NCBI GenBank assembly: GCA_045577075.1
Contig: JAZNHR010000038.1
Span: 1-6,798, forward strand
Source of the DNA: SIG447 sp045577075
GTDB taxonomy: Bacteria > Bacillota > Clostridia > UMGS1883 > UMGS1540
Length of the DNA stretch: 6,798 nt
Direction of reading: 5' to 3'
Part shown: positions 5,529 to 6,798 of the stretch, piece after piece
Layout: every line of letters begins with the position of its first letter
How positions within the stretch are numbered: position 1 is the first letter of the stretch
The notes under the pieces: model-generated
The model's input: only the letters and a program-made list of their open reading frames with translations
What the model was told of the DNA's origin: nothing
The model's database searches: none
Position numbers and translations under genes: made by a program

Positions 5529-5963
5529 CTAAGCCATTCGGCTTACCACGGCTTTGACGCCCTCAATGGCGTCCACCTTTATTTTCGTCCCCGTCGGAAT
5601 CGAGATGCCGCTTTGGCTTCTCGCCGACCAAACTGTGCCCATGACACGGATTTGCCCCGTGCCCTGCACTTCGTCAATTTCTTCTGTAACGATGCCTTCC
5701 GCGCCAATAATTCTGTCTGCATTGGTTGCGGTTTTTTTCTCTGCCATTTTCCGGCGCGCATACGGCAACAGGAATGCCAAAAGCAAACCGGAAACGATAA
5801 AGAATGCGGCTACCTGCACCCCAAAATTTGCGCCAAAGAGCGCAAAAACCAATGCTGCAAGGGCCCCACAAGCAAACCAAATGGTTAAAAGCGCCGCCGT
5901 GGATGCTTCAATCACCAGCATCAAAACCATAAGCACGGCCCAAAGGGCAATATACAGTTCCAT
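5529..5963 (-). CDS. NfeD-type membrane protein with C-terminal OB fold
   Basis: 144 residues, the short NfeD form without the serine-protease domain. Residues 5-42 hold one or two membrane segments (IALWAVLMVLMLVIEAS, then a Leu/Ala-rich stretch), and 47-68 form another. After basic residues (ARRKMAEKK, 69-77) the C-terminal part (84-144) begins GAEGIVTEEID and is the small beta-barrel OB domain found in this family. ATG 5963 is chosen because GAGGTGAT (5975-5968) puts GAGG 8 nt before it; an in-frame ATG at 5969 overlaps that site and one at 5993 lies inside the promoter. It is the first gene of the operon with the SPFH gene, and NfeD proteins are known partners of SPFH proteins in membrane organisation. 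Confidence 0.93.
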   Translation of the reverse strand: MELYIALWAVLMVLMLVIEASTAALLTIWFACGALAALVFALFGANFGVQVAAFFIVSGLLLAFLLPYARRKMAEKKTATNADRIIGAEGIVTEEIDEVQGTGQIRVMGTVWSARSQSGISIPTGTKIKVDAIEGVKAVVSRMA

Positions 5964-5983
5964 ATACATCACCTCTATGAAAA

Positions 5984-6012
5984 AGTATAGCACATTTTGC
6001 CCGGTTTGTCAA
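5984..6012 (-). promoter_or_regulatory. Sigma-A type promoter of the nfeD-SPFH operon
   Basis: On the minus strand, TTGACA (6012-6007) and TATACT (5989-5984) are separated by 17 bp, with TGC before the -10 box as an extended -10. The leader to the nfeD start would be short, about 15 nt, with GAGGTGAT within it. It is divergent from the lipoprotein promoter, with 36 bp between the two -35 boxes. Confidence 0.88.
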
Positions 6013-6048
6013 GAAAACAGAGGCGCCCACATATATTTTAAAAAGGTA

Positions 6049-6077
6049 TTGACAATTTTTTTCTGCCATGATAAGAT
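6049..6077 (+). promoter_or_regulatory. Promoter of the lipoprotein gene
   Basis: TTGACA (6049-6054) and TAAGAT (6072-6077) are separated by 17 bp. The -10 box is weaker than consensus but is preceded by TGA, the extended -10 pattern. A leader of about 28 nt would carry AAAGGA (6098-6103), 8 nt before ATG 6112. Confidence 0.75.
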
Positions 6078-6111
6078 TAGGTTACAAAAATAAAGAGAAA
6101 GGACTGATTTT

Positions 6112-6798
6112 ATGTTCAAAAAACTAGCATGTATCTTACTTTCCACCACGCTGTTTCTTCCGTTTGCCGGCTGCGGCCGCGGCGGTGAAACGCCCACGCC
6201 ATCCCAAGACCCGAAGCCCCGTGTTTTTGCTAATTTTGATGACGATTTCGTCCTTTTAAGCGAAGCGGTTGTGTCCTCCACCTTGCCGCCGGTTGTCTAT
6301 GACGGCGAATATCCTTCGGAAGTACAGGGCGAAGGCGTTCTGCATGGTGACAAAACCGTTTCCATATCCGTGAAAGCAGACGGCGCAGATTTAGACGTTA
6401 CCGTGGACGGGAAAACCCTCACCTTCTACGCTGAAAATTTCATGGGTGCAAATATTGTGGATATAAACAAAGAAGATAACCTGCACGAGCTTGCCATTTA
6501 TTCGGAAGGCGCCAGCGCGGACCCCTCCATTGCCTTTATCCGCTATGACGGCACTACTTTAAAAAATATTACCCATACGTACGAAAGAGAAACCTTTACG
6601 CATACTTCAAACAACCTTTACGGGTTCTTTCATGCAACAGAAAAGGACGTTTTGCCTACCTACGGTGCGATGTGGACAAACCAAAACGGGATTGTAGTTA
6701 CGTCCTTCCAGCAAATCGGCTTCACGAGCCCACGTCTGGCACTTGGATATTTTGCTCTGGAAAATGACACATGGGTAGAGCATACAATTCCGGCACAA
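6112..6798 (+). CDS. Predicted exported lipoprotein, C-terminus beyond the window
   Basis: The frame from ATG 6112 stays open for 229 codons to the window edge, so the gene is partial. Residues 1-21 are a lipoprotein signal peptide: MFKK, a hydrophobic stretch (ACILLSTTLFLPF), and lipobox FAGC with Cys21 as the lipidated residue, followed by a Gly/Thr/Pro-rich linker to about residue 36. The rest looks beta-rich, and the stretch DINKEDNLHELAIYSEG (around 117-133) resembles the calcium-binding-like DxxxxDxxxEL strand of FG-GAP/VCBS-type repeats in secreted clostridial proteins, followed by SIAFIRYDG. This is pattern recognition, and function is unknown; a surface-attached propeller or binding protein is plausible. 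AAAGGA at 6098-6103 supports the start. It is transcribed away from the nfeD operon. Confidence 0.85.
   Translation, partial: MFKKLACILLSTTLFLPFAGCGRGGETPTPSQDPKPRVFANFDDDFVLLSEAVVSSTLPPVVYDGEYPSEVQGEGVLHGDKTVSISVKADGADLDVTVDGKTLTFYAENFMGANIVDINKEDNLHELAIYSEGASADPSIAFIRYDGTTLKNITHTYERETFTHTSNNLYGFFHATEKDVLPTYGAMWTNQNGIVVTSFQQIGFTSPRLALGYFALENDTWVEHTIPAQ

Noticed and set aside
5554..6093. Plus-strand 179-codon open frame across the NfeD-type gene
   Set aside because: Antisense to a well-supported gene and crosses its promoter; low-complexity Ala/Ser/Thr translation.

Overview
The window looks like a chromosomal segment of an anaerobic, fermentative Bacillota, most likely class Clostridia. This rests on the pyruvate formate-lyase/activase pair, strong AGGAGG and GAGGTGAT ribosome binding sites, TTGACA/TATAAT promoters with 17-bp spacers, a cytoplasmic-looking Cu/Zn superoxide dismutase of the type I associate with clostridia, and a one-piece tmRNA. 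Genus is not determined.

Layout. (1) Positions 1-1353 (+): the 3' end of pflB with its glycyl-radical motif, then pflA overlapping it by 1 nt, closed by a strong terminator. (2) Positions 1372-3556 (+): a compact three-gene operon behind a near-perfect promoter with two identical CCAAATTTGG palindromes. It encodes a short XRE-type regulator, a membrane-anchored ImmA/IrrE-type zinc peptidase with an apparent extracytoplasmic Cys/His domain, and a protein that resembles the substrate-binding half of Hsp70 but has no ATPase domain. (3) Positions 3639-4133 (+): Cu/Zn superoxide dismutase, perhaps transcribed with the operon. (4) Positions 4164-4562: a bidirectional hairpin terminator and the tmRNA gene ssrA on the minus strand, with predicted tag DNNKLAFAA. 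(5) Positions 4617-6012 (-): an nfeD-SPFH/stomatin membrane operon with its own promoter. (6) Positions 6049-6798 (+): a divergent promoter and the 5' part of a lipoprotein gene that runs off the window.

The part most worth attention is region 2. XRE repressor/ImmA-type peptidase pairs are a known derepression switch (ImmR/ImmA of ICEBs1, DdrO/IrrE of Deinococcus). Here the peptidase is tied to the membrane and carries a putative metal- or redox-binding tail outside, and the third gene is an Hsp70-like peptide-binding module without its motor. My inference is a transmembrane stress-sensing proteolytic switch that derepresses a peptide-holding protein and possibly the neighbouring SodC. The sequence supports the parts list and the operon structure, not the mechanism.
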